Assembly: GCA_963822905.1 (NCBI GenBank)
Contig: CAWGJF010000001.1
Coordinates: 1,054,001 to 1,118,000, forward strand
DNA from: CAWGJF01 sp963822905
GTDB taxonomy: Bacteria > Bacteroidota > Ignavibacteria > Ignavibacteriales > Ignavibacteriaceae
Length of the DNA stretch: 64,000 nt
Reading direction: 5' to 3'
A model generated the notes under the pieces. The model was given only the letters and a program-made list of their open reading frames with translations. It searched no databases and was not told the origin of the DNA. Position numbers and translations under genes: made by a program. Numbering within the stretch: the stretch's first letter is position 1; each line of letters starts with the position of its first letter. This document shows positions 9,028 to 18,961 of the stretch, piece by piece.

Positions 9028-11013
9028 ATGATCGACCTTTCAATCATCATAGTTAATTACAATGTAAAAGAATTCCTACAGAATTTAATCCACTCAATTG
9101 AAAAAGCTTCGGAAAATATTTCTACGGAAATTATTGTTGTAGATAATGCTTCGACTGATGGAAGCAATGAACTTTTAAAATCAAAATTCCCTTTCATAAA
9201 ACTTATTGAGAATAAAATTAATCTTGGTTTTGGTAAAGCTAATAATATTGGACTTCGGATTGCAAAAGGTAATTATATCGTTATGATAAACCCGGATGCA
9301 ATTGTAAGTGAAGATACATTTTCGAAAATGATAAAATTCTTTGAGGAAAATCCTGAAGCCGGATTGGCAACACCAAAAATTTTGAATCCCGATGGTTCTC
9401 TACAATTAGGTTGCAGAAGAAGTTTCCCCGGACCGTGGACATCTTTTTGCAGAGTAACCGGATTGAGCGGACTGTTTCCCAATAGTAAATTATTTGCTCG
9501 TTATAATCTTACTTACCTTCCTGAGAACCAAACTTTTGAGGTAGATGCAATCTCAGGTTCATTTATGATGGTGAATCGAGAAGTATATGAAAAAGTTGGC
9601 GGTTTTGACGAACAGTTTTTTATGTACGGGGAAGATCTTGATTTATGTTACAGGATTCAAAACGCTGGCTACAAGGTTTTTTATGTTCACACAGCACAAA
9701 TAATTCATTATAAAGGAGAGAGTACAAAACGAAGTGATATTGATGAAGTTAGAATTTTCTATGACGCTATGCGTGTGTTTGTAAAAAAACATCTTGCCAC
9801 TTCATTACTCGTCTCAATTATACTTCGTCTTGCAATAAATATGCGTGAACTGATTGCTTTTATCGGCAAAAGAAAATTAGTTTTTTATTCTCTGCTTGTC
9901 GATATAGTCCTGTTTGATTTTTCATTATTTATTTCCGAAAAATTTTACATGAGCGTTGTTCAATGGGGTGGTTTTGAACAACAACATTTTTGGATTGTTT
10001 ATTCTATTCCTGTATTCCTGCATATTATAGTTGCTTCAATTATAGGAGTTTATAAAAGGAACAGACTTTCATTGTTAAGAAATTTCGGGGGTGCATTAAT
10101 CAGCTTCGTTCTTTTATCATCTACAACATTCTTTTTTAAACAATATGCTTATAGTCGCGCAGTAGTAATTTTTACATACATTGCTTTCATACTTTTGTCT
10201 TCATCCTGGCGTTTAATTTCAAAAATATTTTTCAAAGTTGGTCTTCAGTTTCAGGGTGTACTAAATAAACGTTCACTGATAGTCGGAACACATGATCATG
10301 CAATTCAAATTGCAAATAAGTTGAGAGATTATCAGAGGGATGTTCATAGCTATATTGGTCTCATCGCTAAATCACATTCTGAAGTTGGAAATAATTTAGA
10401 AGGGTTTGAAGTAGTTGGCGCATTGCAGAATTTCAGAAAAGTAGTAAAAGAAAAAAATGTTTCGGAAGTGATTTTTGCCGGGGAGGAATTAAGCTACAGT
10501 GAAATGATTGAACTTGTTTCTTCCTGTCAGCATGATAATATTGATTTCAGAATCAGCGGAGTTGATCTTAATTTTATTGTAGGAAAAACTTCTGTTTCAA
10601 TGCTTGATGATATTCCACTAATCGAAGTTCGTTACAATATATCAAATCCCGTTCAAAAAACAGTTAAAAGTATATTTGATTTTTCTATTGCCATCTTTAC
10701 TTTGCTTTTCATTTATCCTTTTGTTTATCTTTGGTCGAAGCTTACAAGGAAGAAAAACGATTTTAATAATTTTATAAATGGTGTGCCTTCAGTTCTATTG
10801 GGTCGGACAAGTTTTGTAGGTCCCGAAAAAATTTCTGAAAACAATGGAATCTTCCTGGGGAAAAAAGGACTGACAGGGTTGTGGTTTATTGAGGACAACA
10901 AACAAATTAAAAAAGAAAAACTTGATTTTTATTATGCCAAGAATCAAAACATCTGGCTTGACCTGGAGATTCTTGCGAAATCATTTAACAAAATGTTTAA
11001 CAATAAAAGATAA
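9028..11013 (+). CDS. GT2 glycosyltransferase fused to a degenerate polyprenyl-phosphate sugar transferase
   Basis: A 661-residue two-part protein. Residues 1 to about 285 are a complete WbbL-like GT2 enzyme (SIIIVNYN, VVDNASTDGS, NLGFGKANNIG, MINPDA, FDEQFFMYGEDLDLCYR). Then come four or five membrane helices (about 285-400), a Rossmann/CoA-binding-like domain (about 411-540, KRSLIVGTHDHA) and a shortened sugar-transferase domain from about 546. The last part keeps GRTSFVGPE, GKKGLTGLW and LDFYYAKNQNIWLDL, which match SLVGPRP, KPGITGW and the C-terminal strand of the normal enzyme, but about 55 residues holding KFRSM and the Asp-Glu catalytic pair are missing. Compared with the intact paralogue at 6885-8288, the second half should be catalytically dead and may act as a membrane scaffold. 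The ORF has no frameshift. Confidence 0.82.
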   Translation: MIDLSIIIVNYNVKEFLQNLIHSIEKASENISTEIIVVDNASTDGSNELLKSKFPFIKLIENKINLGFGKANNIGLRIAKGNYIVMINPDAIVSEDTFSKMIKFFEENPEAGLATPKILNPDGSLQLGCRRSFPGPWTSFCRVTGLSGLFPNSKLFARYNLTYLPENQTFEVDAISGSFMMVNREVYEKVGGFDEQFFMYGEDLDLCYRIQNAGYKVFYVHTAQIIHYKGESTKRSDIDEVRIFYDAMRVFVKKHLATSLLVSIILRLAINMRELIAFIGKRKLVFYSLLVDIVLFDFSLFISEKFYMSVVQWGGFEQQHFWIVYSIPVFLHIIVASIIGVYKRNRLSLLRNFGGALISFVLLSSTTFFFKQYAYSRAVVIFTYIAFILLSSSWRLISKIFFKVGLQFQGVLNKRSLIVGTHDHAIQIANKLRDYQRDVHSYIGLIAKSHSEVGNNLEGFEVVGALQNFRKVVKEKNVSEVIFAGEELSYSEMIELVSSCQHDNIDFRISGVDLNFIVGKTSVSMLDDIPLIEVRYNISNPVQKTVKSIFDFSIAIFTLLFIYPFVYLWSKLTRKKNDFNNFINGVPSVLLGRTSFVGPEKISENNGIFLGKKGLTGLWFIEDNKQIKKEKLDFYYAKNQNIWLDLEILAKSFNKMFNNKR

Positions 11014-11015
11014 TT

Positions 11016-11966
11016 ATGGGCAAAACGATTTTAGATTTTGAAAAACCAGTTTACGAACTTGAACAAAAACTGGATGAGATGAGAAAGAGTTCAGGCGGTT
11101 TAAACATTGACAAAGAAATTACAAGAATAGAAGGAAAGGTTTCGCAGTTAAAGGAAGAACTTTACAAAGATCTTTCACGCTGGCAAAAAGTTCAACTTGC
11201 CAGGCATCCTGACCGACCTTTCACCCTGGATTATATTCACCTTATGACAGAAAATTTTGTTGAATTGCATGGTGATAGAACTTATGGAGATGATCATGCC
11301 ATAATCGGTGGCTTTGCTAAGCTGGACGAATATAAGGTTATGATTATCGGACACCAGAAAGGACGGGATACAAAATCAAACATTTACAGAAATTTTGGAA
11401 TGGCAAACCCGGAGGGTTACAGAAAAGCATTAAGATTGATGAAGCTTGCAGAAAAATTTAACAAACCGGTAATTACTTTACTTGATACACCGGGCGCATA
11501 CCCGGGATTAGAAGCTGAAGAAAGAGGACAGGCAGAAGCAATTGCAAGAAATCTATTGGAAATGAGCAGACTAAAAGTGCCGATAGTTGTTGCAATAATT
11601 GGTGAAGGAGCCAGCGGAGGTGCTTTGGGAATTGGAGTCGGTGATAGAATTTTAATGCTTGAAAATTGCTGGTACTCTGTTATCAGCCCTGAATCCTGCT
11701 CAAGCATTTTATGGAGAAGCTGGGATTATAAAGAACAGGCTGCCGAAGCTTTAAAGCTAACTGCACAGGATTTACTTGAACAGAAAATTATTGACCGAAT
11801 AATTACCGAGCCGCTCGGCGGTGCTCATAACGATCATCAGAAATCTGCTGAGAATTTAAAGTTTGCACTTATTGAAGAACTTGAACAGCTTGTAAAACTG
11901 AAACCAGATAAGCTTATTGAAAACAGGTTAAAAAAATTCGGAAGTATGGGCGAGTATGTAGAATAA
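11016..11966 (+). CDS. accA: Acetyl-CoA carboxylase carboxyltransferase subunit alpha
   Basis: A 316-residue AccA. It forms, with AccD, the cytoplasmic carboxyltransferase that moves the carboxyl group from carboxybiotin to acetyl-CoA, the committed step of fatty acid synthesis. The N-terminal helical part (residues 1-60) is followed by LARHPDRPFTLDYI, HGDRTYGDD, GHQKGRDTKSN, then DTPGAYPGLEAEERGQ and GEGASGGALGIGVGD, the oxyanion-hole glycine motifs of the crotonase fold, and SPESCSSILW. Length and motifs are normal. It follows the fusion glycosyltransferase by 2 bases, so it may share a transcript with the polysaccharide operon. AccD is not in the window. Confidence 0.96.
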   Translation: MGKTILDFEKPVYELEQKLDEMRKSSGGLNIDKEITRIEGKVSQLKEELYKDLSRWQKVQLARHPDRPFTLDYIHLMTENFVELHGDRTYGDDHAIIGGFAKLDEYKVMIIGHQKGRDTKSNIYRNFGMANPEGYRKALRLMKLAEKFNKPVITLLDTPGAYPGLEAEERGQAEAIARNLLEMSRLKVPIVVAIIGEGASGGALGIGVGDRILMLENCWYSVISPESCSSILWRSWDYKEQAAEALKLTAQDLLEQKIIDRIITEPLGGAHNDHQKSAENLKFALIEELEQLVKLKPDKLIENRLKKFGSMGEYVE

Positions 11967-12212
11967 TAAAAGTAATATGATTCTTTAAAATTCCGAAGAA
12001 GAAAATTATTCTACAGCCCCTTTACTGACTCAATTCTTACCAGGTAAAATTCGTTAACAATATTTAACATACAATTCTTCCAACCAGGTTTGACTTTATA
12101 AAATAAATTTAGTTAGTTGCCCGTGGCAAACAAAAGGGTAAGCAAAGTGGTTGACTGTGATAAATTTATTGCCTCTCTTATTATTCTTTTCAATAAATAA
12201 AAGGTTCTGAAA

Positions 12213-14090
12213 ATGAACTGGAAGCTCGGGATAAAAACAATTCTTATTTTAGCATTTATTATTGTTTACAGCATACTGCTAAGACGCTAACATAAGGTAC
12301 GTAAGCAAAACAGGCAGCAGCACCCCGCCATACTTAACCTGGGAAACAGCGGCAGACAGCATACAGAAGTGCATAGACATCTCAGTCTTTGGCGATACAA
12401 TTTACGTAGCCAACGGAGTATATGAAGAGCAAGTAATAATGATTCCCGGCTTATCATCTAATAGGAGCAGGGTCTGACAGCTGCATAATAGACACGCGTG
12501 CTTTGGTTACTTCTCAGAACTTTGTTTCTGTTGCTATTGCTGATAGCTGCTTGTTTACAGGATTTCATATTCTGGTTTATTATAATACAGATTGGGGTGT
12601 TGGTATTTCCGGTGCTGGAAGTATTGGAAACAGCTTGATCACACTTAACAATATAACAACTGGATTTGAAGGGATTTTTGTGGGGGGTAGTCCTGTTATC
12701 TATAAAAATAATTTTAGTAACCTTAAAGCTGGAGTGGAACTTTTTAGCTCTAAAGCAATAGTAAGGAAAAATTTTATTTCTACTGCTAATATCCCCGAAG
12801 CAAGAGGTATTTATATTCATGCAACTAGTAACAACTACAATCCGGTTATTGATTCAAACTATATTGAAATAAGTAGTCCTCTCAGTTGGGGTATTGAGCA
12901 ATCCTTTGGGGCAAATCCAACAATAAAAAATAATACTATTAAGCTAAAACACGTTGGAGCAATGGGAATACAGGGCGGGGCTAGTATTCCTGATTCAGTT
13001 AATAATTTCCAATAATTCAATTTATGCTGAAGAAGGTCACGAAGGCATTGATAATTATACAGTTAATGTAAATTCATTCAATAATCATTTAACGGGAAAT
13101 TTTAATGGAAGAATTATGCAGATATATGACGACAATGTAGTTAAGAATAATGTTGTTACAGGCGGAACATCCTGGGGAGTGTATGCCTGGGGGACATCAA
13201 ACTTAGTATTTCAATACAACAATGTTTGGAACAATGCTGCAAACTATTCTGGTTTGACACCGGACAGCACAAACCTCTCAGTTGATCCTATGGTAGTAAA
13301 CGAAGATACCACTCAAGGAGAATTAAATTTTCATTTACAGAAATACTCTCCACTTATAGATGCAGGAGACCCATCAATATCGTTGATAAAGAAGCAGCAC
13401 GAAGTGATATAGGTCTATATGGCGGGCCATGGGGAGAACAGTTACAAGTATGTTGACTATCCACCAAGAGCGCCAAGAAACCTCAATGCAGTAGTCGATA
13501 CCAATAACAACAGCATAATAAATATAAGCTGGAACCGTAACACAGAAGCCGACTTTGATTATTATAACCTTTACCGCGACACATCAGCTAACTTCACAAC
13601 AGATACAACAAGCTTTGTAGCATCAATAGAAGATACATCATACCTGTACCCTATAGGAAAAACAACCGACAGTCTGTACTTTAAGCTGACTGGGGTGGAT
13701 AACCAGGGCAATATATCAATTTCGTCAGAGGAAGCAGGAGTAATACTCATAACAGGAGTAGAAGGAGAGTGGAAGCCTGTAAACAGCTATATTCTTTACC
13801 AGAACTATCCAAATCCATTCAATCCATCAACAAAGATAGGTTACAAGCTTAAAGAGAGAGGATATGTAAAGCTGTATGTATATGACATAAAGGGGGAATT
13901 AGTATCAGTATTAGTAAACAAAGAACAGGAGGCAGGGTATTATGAGGTGGAATTTTCAAGTAGGAATTTGATTGATCAAATTCACACGAAAGAGCTTGCG
14001 AGCGGTGTTTATATATACCAGATACTGGTGAAGAATGAAAACAACATCCCGGTTTTTTCGGATATACGGAAAATGTTGTTGATTAAATAA
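12213..14090 (+). pseudogene. Secreted parallel beta-helix / FN3 protein with T9SS tail, several frameshifts
   Basis: A surface or secreted protein carrying a type IX secretion signal, broken by single-base shifts. In order: a hydrophobic Sec signal (from ATG 12213), a segment reading RYVSKTGSSTPPYLTW then AADSIQKCIDIS and GDTIYVANGVY, which opens many right-handed parallel beta-helix proteins, beta-helix rungs rich in Asn/Ile (about 12500-13350), an FN3-like domain (PPRAPRNLNAV to about 13750), and a T9SS type A tail with YQNYPNPFNPSTKIGY and ending RKMLLIK. Frame changes lie at about 12270-12297, 12457 (extra T), 13008 (extra T), 13383 (one base lost) and 13441 (extra T). The joined protein is about 620 residues. 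Ligand or enzymatic role is unknown. Confidence 0.72.
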
Positions 14091-14096
14091 CGTGGA

Positions 14097-14150
14097 GTAA
14101 CCTTCAAGGTTAGGGTATCGCTTTCCAGCGAGCTAACCTTGAAGGTTAAC
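14097..14150. repeat. Inverted repeat built from AACCTTCAAGGTT units (REP-like or terminator hairpin)
   Basis: Two 15-base arms, 14099-14113 and 14133-14147, are exact reverse complements separated by 19 bases. Each arm contains the near-palindrome AACCTT-C-AAGGTT. The element lies 7 bases after the stop of the first beta-helix gene and about 80 bases before the next gene. It could end transcription, but no T-run follows, so a REP-type intergenic repeat is at least as likely. Confidence 0.6.
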
Positions 14151-14229
14151 AAAGAAAGGAGATGAGGCAATGAATGTTTAGGGGGTTACTTTCTAATGAT
14201 TATTTTCAAAACATTTTAAGGGAGCTGTA

Positions 14230-17200
14230 ATGAAAAAGATATTCTTTTTTATTTTGTCAATTCTTTTAGCAGTTTCAATAACTGCAGTTGCACAAGAAAA
14301 CATTCCTCAAACTCCGTCGGAATTTCCTGTAGGATCGGTTGTAGGTCTGAATCCAAGCCCGGGGGTACTAGCTGCTTATGACAGCAGCGGTATGAACTGG
14401 ATCATTAAGTATGCGGATGGTGATTCAAAAGATTTCCTGCAGAAATACAATGTAATACCGTTTAATAATGACACTACAGACTGGATTCATTATTATTCTA
14501 CGGGGTATTATTCAAAGTGGGAGAGCGAAGAAAACCAGACTAATTCGCTAAAGATTGGAGTAAAGCATATATCCGGTAATGATACAATCGGCCGGTTTGC
14601 AATCTGGAAAGACTCACTGTGCTGGTCAAGTCTTGATCTAACAGAACCAAGAGATTCACTTATCTATGGACCGCATTATTTCCAGGCAAAAAAATACAGG
14701 AGACCGTTAGGAAAAGTTACCAGCTTTATAGCACGGTTTAATATGGCCATTGGATACAACCAACAGCCAGGCGAATCCGAATGACCCGGTATGCAGAATA
14801 AAGGTAAGATACAGGTATTATTAAAAGATAACGGCAACCCGAATAACAGTCATTATGAAGATAATACGACCTGGAGCAAAACGAATTTAAGGTATCAGAT
14901 TTCCCTCCAAACGGAAATTTCACAGATTTTTATTTTGATTCGGCATACTATTATGATACAAACATCTTCCCGCCAAAGGAAACGGGAAGGTATTCACAAC
15001 CAAATTCTTCCAATATAGAATATACCGACTGGCTTGGGGGCACAGGAATACAGTTTTGCGTTGACTGGCTCGGAAATAGTTCTACAGGCACCCTGTATGT
15101 AAACTTTGCTGAAGTTTATGATAATAAAGGGTGGAATGAGTACATATTTAACCCACAAAGTGTAATAGACAGCATACAGGCTTATGCACAGCGCTATTCC
15201 AACTGGAATAACATAAAGTACTGGTATGCCCACGACGAACCACATACTTTAGATGCGTTTATGCCTATCCGTACTGTGGATGCATTAGTGAGGGCAGATT
15301 CTTCGACAAACCCGGCAAGTAAACCACTCATAACTCATTTTTGGGAAGTAAGCGTAATTAAAAACGGGGACTCGCTCTACCAGCATTATTACCGTGCAGT
15401 TAAGCCGGCAAAAGCTTATGTTCGATGCATACCCTTTTCATACGGATACTATTAAATGGGATGGTTATATTTCTCTGCCTTTAAAGTTTCAGAAAACGCA
15501 CAATCTTCAGCACGACTTCTATTATGTTCCGCAGGCATTTGGACTTATATACAGCAATGGGAAAGGCTGGATAAAACCTGAGCGACCAGAAATGAGGGCT
15601 CTTACAATGCTTGCGCTTGCCTTTCGGCTGTAAAGGAATTTTTTTCTCGGATTTTGCCTCGTACCAGGCAGACGGCGGTTATGTAGATGCAATTGTAGAT
15701 GAAGACGGTCATTATTCTGACTTATGGTATGAAATACACGATAACCTTGCCCCAAGGTTAAAAGGAAAACTGGGTAAGACATTGCTTGGATTAAAATACA
15801 CGGGTAATTACATCAAGCTGCAATACTTCACCCCGACACAAAATCCTCAACCGAATCCCGTTACTTATGATTATCTTACACTTGGTTTAACTCCTTCAAA
15901 TCACGATCAAAACTGGCACTGTGGTTTTCTTGAAAGACCTCAATCTCAATATGCTGACGATAAATATTTCTTCCTGGTAAACCTATGGACGACAGCAAGC
16001 AAATCAACAGATGTAAAAATAACACCGCCTGTTCAGGGTTATAATAATTACAGGTTCAGAAATTATGAAGGATTTTTTGACACAACATTTACTACACAAA
16101 TCACAAAAGAGCTAACCCATACAGAAGGAGAAGGCTATCTATACGAAGTAGCTCCGGTTGTCAAATACGGGGGTAAACTAATTTATAATGAAACAGTCGC
16201 AAACGGAACAACACTCAATGATAAAATGACAATTCAAAACAGTGCAACGTTGACAGTTGCTGGCAACTATACTGCAAACGCAGACATAGTTGTAAAGAGC
16301 GGAAACATAGTAACAACAGGAAATGGAAAAATAACATTTACAGGCGGGCATAAATTAATTATTGAAGGTGCAGCAACAATAAGCGGAACATCCTCTCACA
16401 AACTGACATTTGATTTTACAGAAGACTCAAGCGGAATAGTGATAAAATCTGGAGGGTCGTTGAATATTTCATACTGTAATATTCAAAATGCAGACATTGG
16501 AATTGAGTCAGAACTGAATGCACAATATTTAAGTGCACAGTATGTTAACTTCAGCAATTGTGGAGCTAGTTCAATAGACAATACTTGGTAATCGTTCAGG
16601 AGAAAACGGTGCCATTAACACCTCCGCCATCACAAATAAAATACTGTACAATTACAAGCTCAGAGTGGGGAATATCAGCATCGAATGTTCCTGAATTAAT
16701 TATTAAAGGCAATACAATTTCGAACACAACCACAGCCGCTACTTACATTTCACAAATAACAAATGTATCTGTGATCGATAATACTATAAATAACTATTCC
16801 TATAACAATGTACTTTTTGGAATCTTTATAAATAGTTCAGGCGGAAGCGTGATCGGGAATTCGATCAGCAATCAATATCAAGGAATTTATTTAGCCAATT
16901 CCAGCAACGTGGACATCGGTGGAAATGATATAACAGGTTGTAAAAATAGTGGGCTGTATATAGGCACTGGCCAACCCTAACCTGGTTGGCAGCCTTGTTT
17001 ATGACATCACCTTTCACGGCTGGTACCCGGTATCCGGCTACAACAAAATATATGAGAACGGAGGGATTTATGATCCGAATGATCCTAATATTAATGACGG
17101 ATCGGAAATATTTATTAATAATGCTTATGCACAGATGAGCGAGGGCTGTAACCAGGTATATGATAACCGAACGGTTGAACCAGATCCGGCACCCGGAGAG

Positions 17201-18268
17201 CTTGCACATACACAGAACTTAATGAATGGAACGCTGGCATTTGGTATGGCGAGAACTCTTATAGTTGAGAATAACTTCTGGGATGAACATCCTGTTTACC
17301 CATTATCTACCAGGTTTGGAAGCTTGACTGTTGATTACATCCCTTACAAAGACAGCGCCTGTGTAATACCTTCTGAAGGTGGAGGAGAAGGAATGCTTGT
17401 AATGATGACATCAACAGGTGAAGCAATAGATACGCTTTACCCTGTAAGAAGCGGAAGCAATACGCTCTCAGACATAGAAATACTTTACGGAAGTGCAGAG
17501 AAATTATTTCTTACAGGAGAAGTAGCCTCATCAGAAAGCTATTATAACCAGGTAATAAGCAGCGATACAACACTGACAGAAAAGCTGAAAGCATATAAAA
17601 GGAAATATGAAATCGGCAGGTTGTTAAACAGAGATGAAAATTATTTTGAAGGTTTAAGAAATACATACCTGTCACTTGTCGAAGCAACATCGGACACATT
17701 AAATAAAAAGATTTTAAATCAATTAGCCATATTATGTTTGCCTGCACGACAGGAATTTGTACCGGCGATAAACGAATTTGACGAAATCATTCAGCAGAAC
17801 CCAAACACAGAAGAAGCAGTTTATGCAGAGATAGATGCAGTAACGACTGCATTACTTATAGAAGGAAACGATTCTACGCTGCAGAAATCATCAGCTGGAA
17901 AATACTTAATCAAAGAAAAAGAAAATTACCTAAACAAGCTTTCGGGAATTTTTACTAAAAACTTTGGAACAAATAAAGAGGAAGAAGAAAAAGAAATTGT
18001 TCCGACAGAATATACTTTATATCAGAACTACCCGAACCCGTTTAACCCCACCACGACGATAAAGTACGACATACCAAATAAGGGTGAAGTATCTGTTATT
18101 GTATATGACATACTTGGAAGAAAAGTAAAAGAGCTAATAAACACAAAACAACAGGCAGGCAGGTATGAAGTAAAGTGGGATGCTTCCAGAGTAGCCAGCG
18201 GAGTTTATCTCTACCAGCTAAGAACGAATGATTTTGTTAATACAAAGAAAATGATACTTTTAAAATAA
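14230..18268 (+). pseudogene. Large secreted hydrolase-like / beta-helix protein with T9SS tail, about eight frameshifts
   Basis: Joined over the shifts this encodes about 1,340 residues. Order: Sec signal peptide (MKKIFFFILSILLAV...AVAQ), an N-terminal domain with WIHYYSTGYYSKW, a region from about 15000 to 15900 with KYWYAHDEPHTLDAF, FDAYPFHTDTIKWDGY and CKGIFFSDFASY that resembles the strands of a TIM-barrel glycosidase (acidic residues after strands), then a beta-sandwich, a right-handed beta-helix (about 16180-16980), a Glu-rich helical part and a T9SS tail (YQNYPNPFNPTTTIKY, ending TKKMILLK). Frame changes lie near 14773, 14816, 14880, 15411, 15625, 16584, 16622 and 16976, six of them +1. 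The glycosidase assignment is an inference from motif look; the T9SS tail and helix repeats are clear. Confidence 0.68.
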
Positions 18269-18294
18269 AATGTGATAATTTGTAATTGGAATTG

Positions 18295-18324
18295 AGGCTG
18301 TCAAAAAAGGACAGCCTTTTTTTA
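18295..18324 (+). terminator. Rho-independent terminator after the T9SS hydrolase-like gene
   Basis: An 8-base stem AGGCTGTC/GACAGCCT with an A-rich loop is followed by a run of seven T. It lies 27 bases after the stop at 18268 and isolates this gene from the thioesterase downstream. Confidence 0.88.
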
Positions 18325-18376
18325 TTTTGTTTATCAGTATTTTCCTTTTACACTTTTATTAAAATTTTTAATACAA

Positions 18377-18788
18377 ATGCTAATCCATAAAACTTCACTT
18401 CGAGTCAGGTATGCAGATACTGACCAGATGCAGTTTGCGTACAACGGAAAGTATTTCGAATATTTTGAAGTTGGCAGAACCGAAATGATGCGCGATAATG
18501 GGCTGACCTATAAATCGATTGAAGCGAATGGCTACAATATGCCTGTTTATTGCATTCATATTGATTTTAAAAGTCCGGCATTTTATGATGAACTTTTGGA
18601 GATTGAAACTAAAGTTGAAAAACTTCCGGTTGCAAGAGTTCATATTGATCATGTAATAAGAAGCACAGAAAGGAATGTTGTAATAGCAGAAGGATATATC
18701 GAATTAGTTTTCATCGAAAAGCGAAACAAAAAAACTTACCCGTGCCCCGCAGTTTTTTATAGATGCAATTAAAAATCATTTTGAATAA
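18377..18788 (+). CDS. Acyl-CoA thioesterase, YbgC/4HBT hot-dog family, frameshift near the C-terminus
   Basis: A hot-dog fold thioesterase of about 136 residues that would hydrolyse acyl-CoA or acyl-ACP thioesters in the cytoplasm. RVRYADTDQMQFAYNGKYFEYFEVGRTE is the family signature; Asp16 is the likely catalytic residue. At 18728-18734 a run of seven A breaks the frame. Taking six A restores the ending LTRAPQFFIDAIKNHFE and a stop at 18786-18788, which is the normal family C-terminus. Without that correction the ORF ends at 18772 with an unrelated tail. It follows a strong terminator and so has its own promoter, not identified. Confidence 0.8.
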
Positions 18789-18822
18789 GATGAGATTTTT
18801 ATATTTAATAATAGTTTAGAAA

Positions 18823-18924
18823 AACTGTTGAAACAGTTAAGACTAATATCCCTTTTTTAGTAACCCACGGATTAATCCGTGGGTTATTCAAAAATATTCA
18901 GGAAGTTTAACCGTTTCAACGGTT
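18823..18924. repeat. Cluster of three palindromes (REP/BIME-like intergenic element)
   Basis: Three inverted repeats stand in a row: AACTGT-TGAA-ACAGTT (18823-18838), a perfect 26-base palindrome centred on CGGATTAATCCG (18861-18886), and AACCGT-TTCA-ACGGTT (18909-18924). The outer two share the same stem-loop plan with complementary loops (TGAA and TTCA), so they flank the central palindrome as a pair. The element lies between the thioesterase and the flippase genes. It looks like a mobile intergenic repeat of the REP type; no transposase is in the window. Confidence 0.65.
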
Positions 18925-18961
18925 TATAAAAAGTGAGATAGCAAGCAACTATAGATAATTA

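Noticed and set aside
12091..12212. Promoter or riboswitch upstream of the first beta-helix gene
   Set aside because: A TTTGAC and nearby A/T boxes are present, but spacing to any TAnnTTTG is wrong, and no conserved riboswitch core could be recognised.
1..18788. Programmed ribosomal frameshifting at the many frame changes
   Set aside because: Both +1 and -1 changes occur, at varied sequences without a slippery heptamer and stem-loop, and up to eight in one gene, which programmed shifting does not do.
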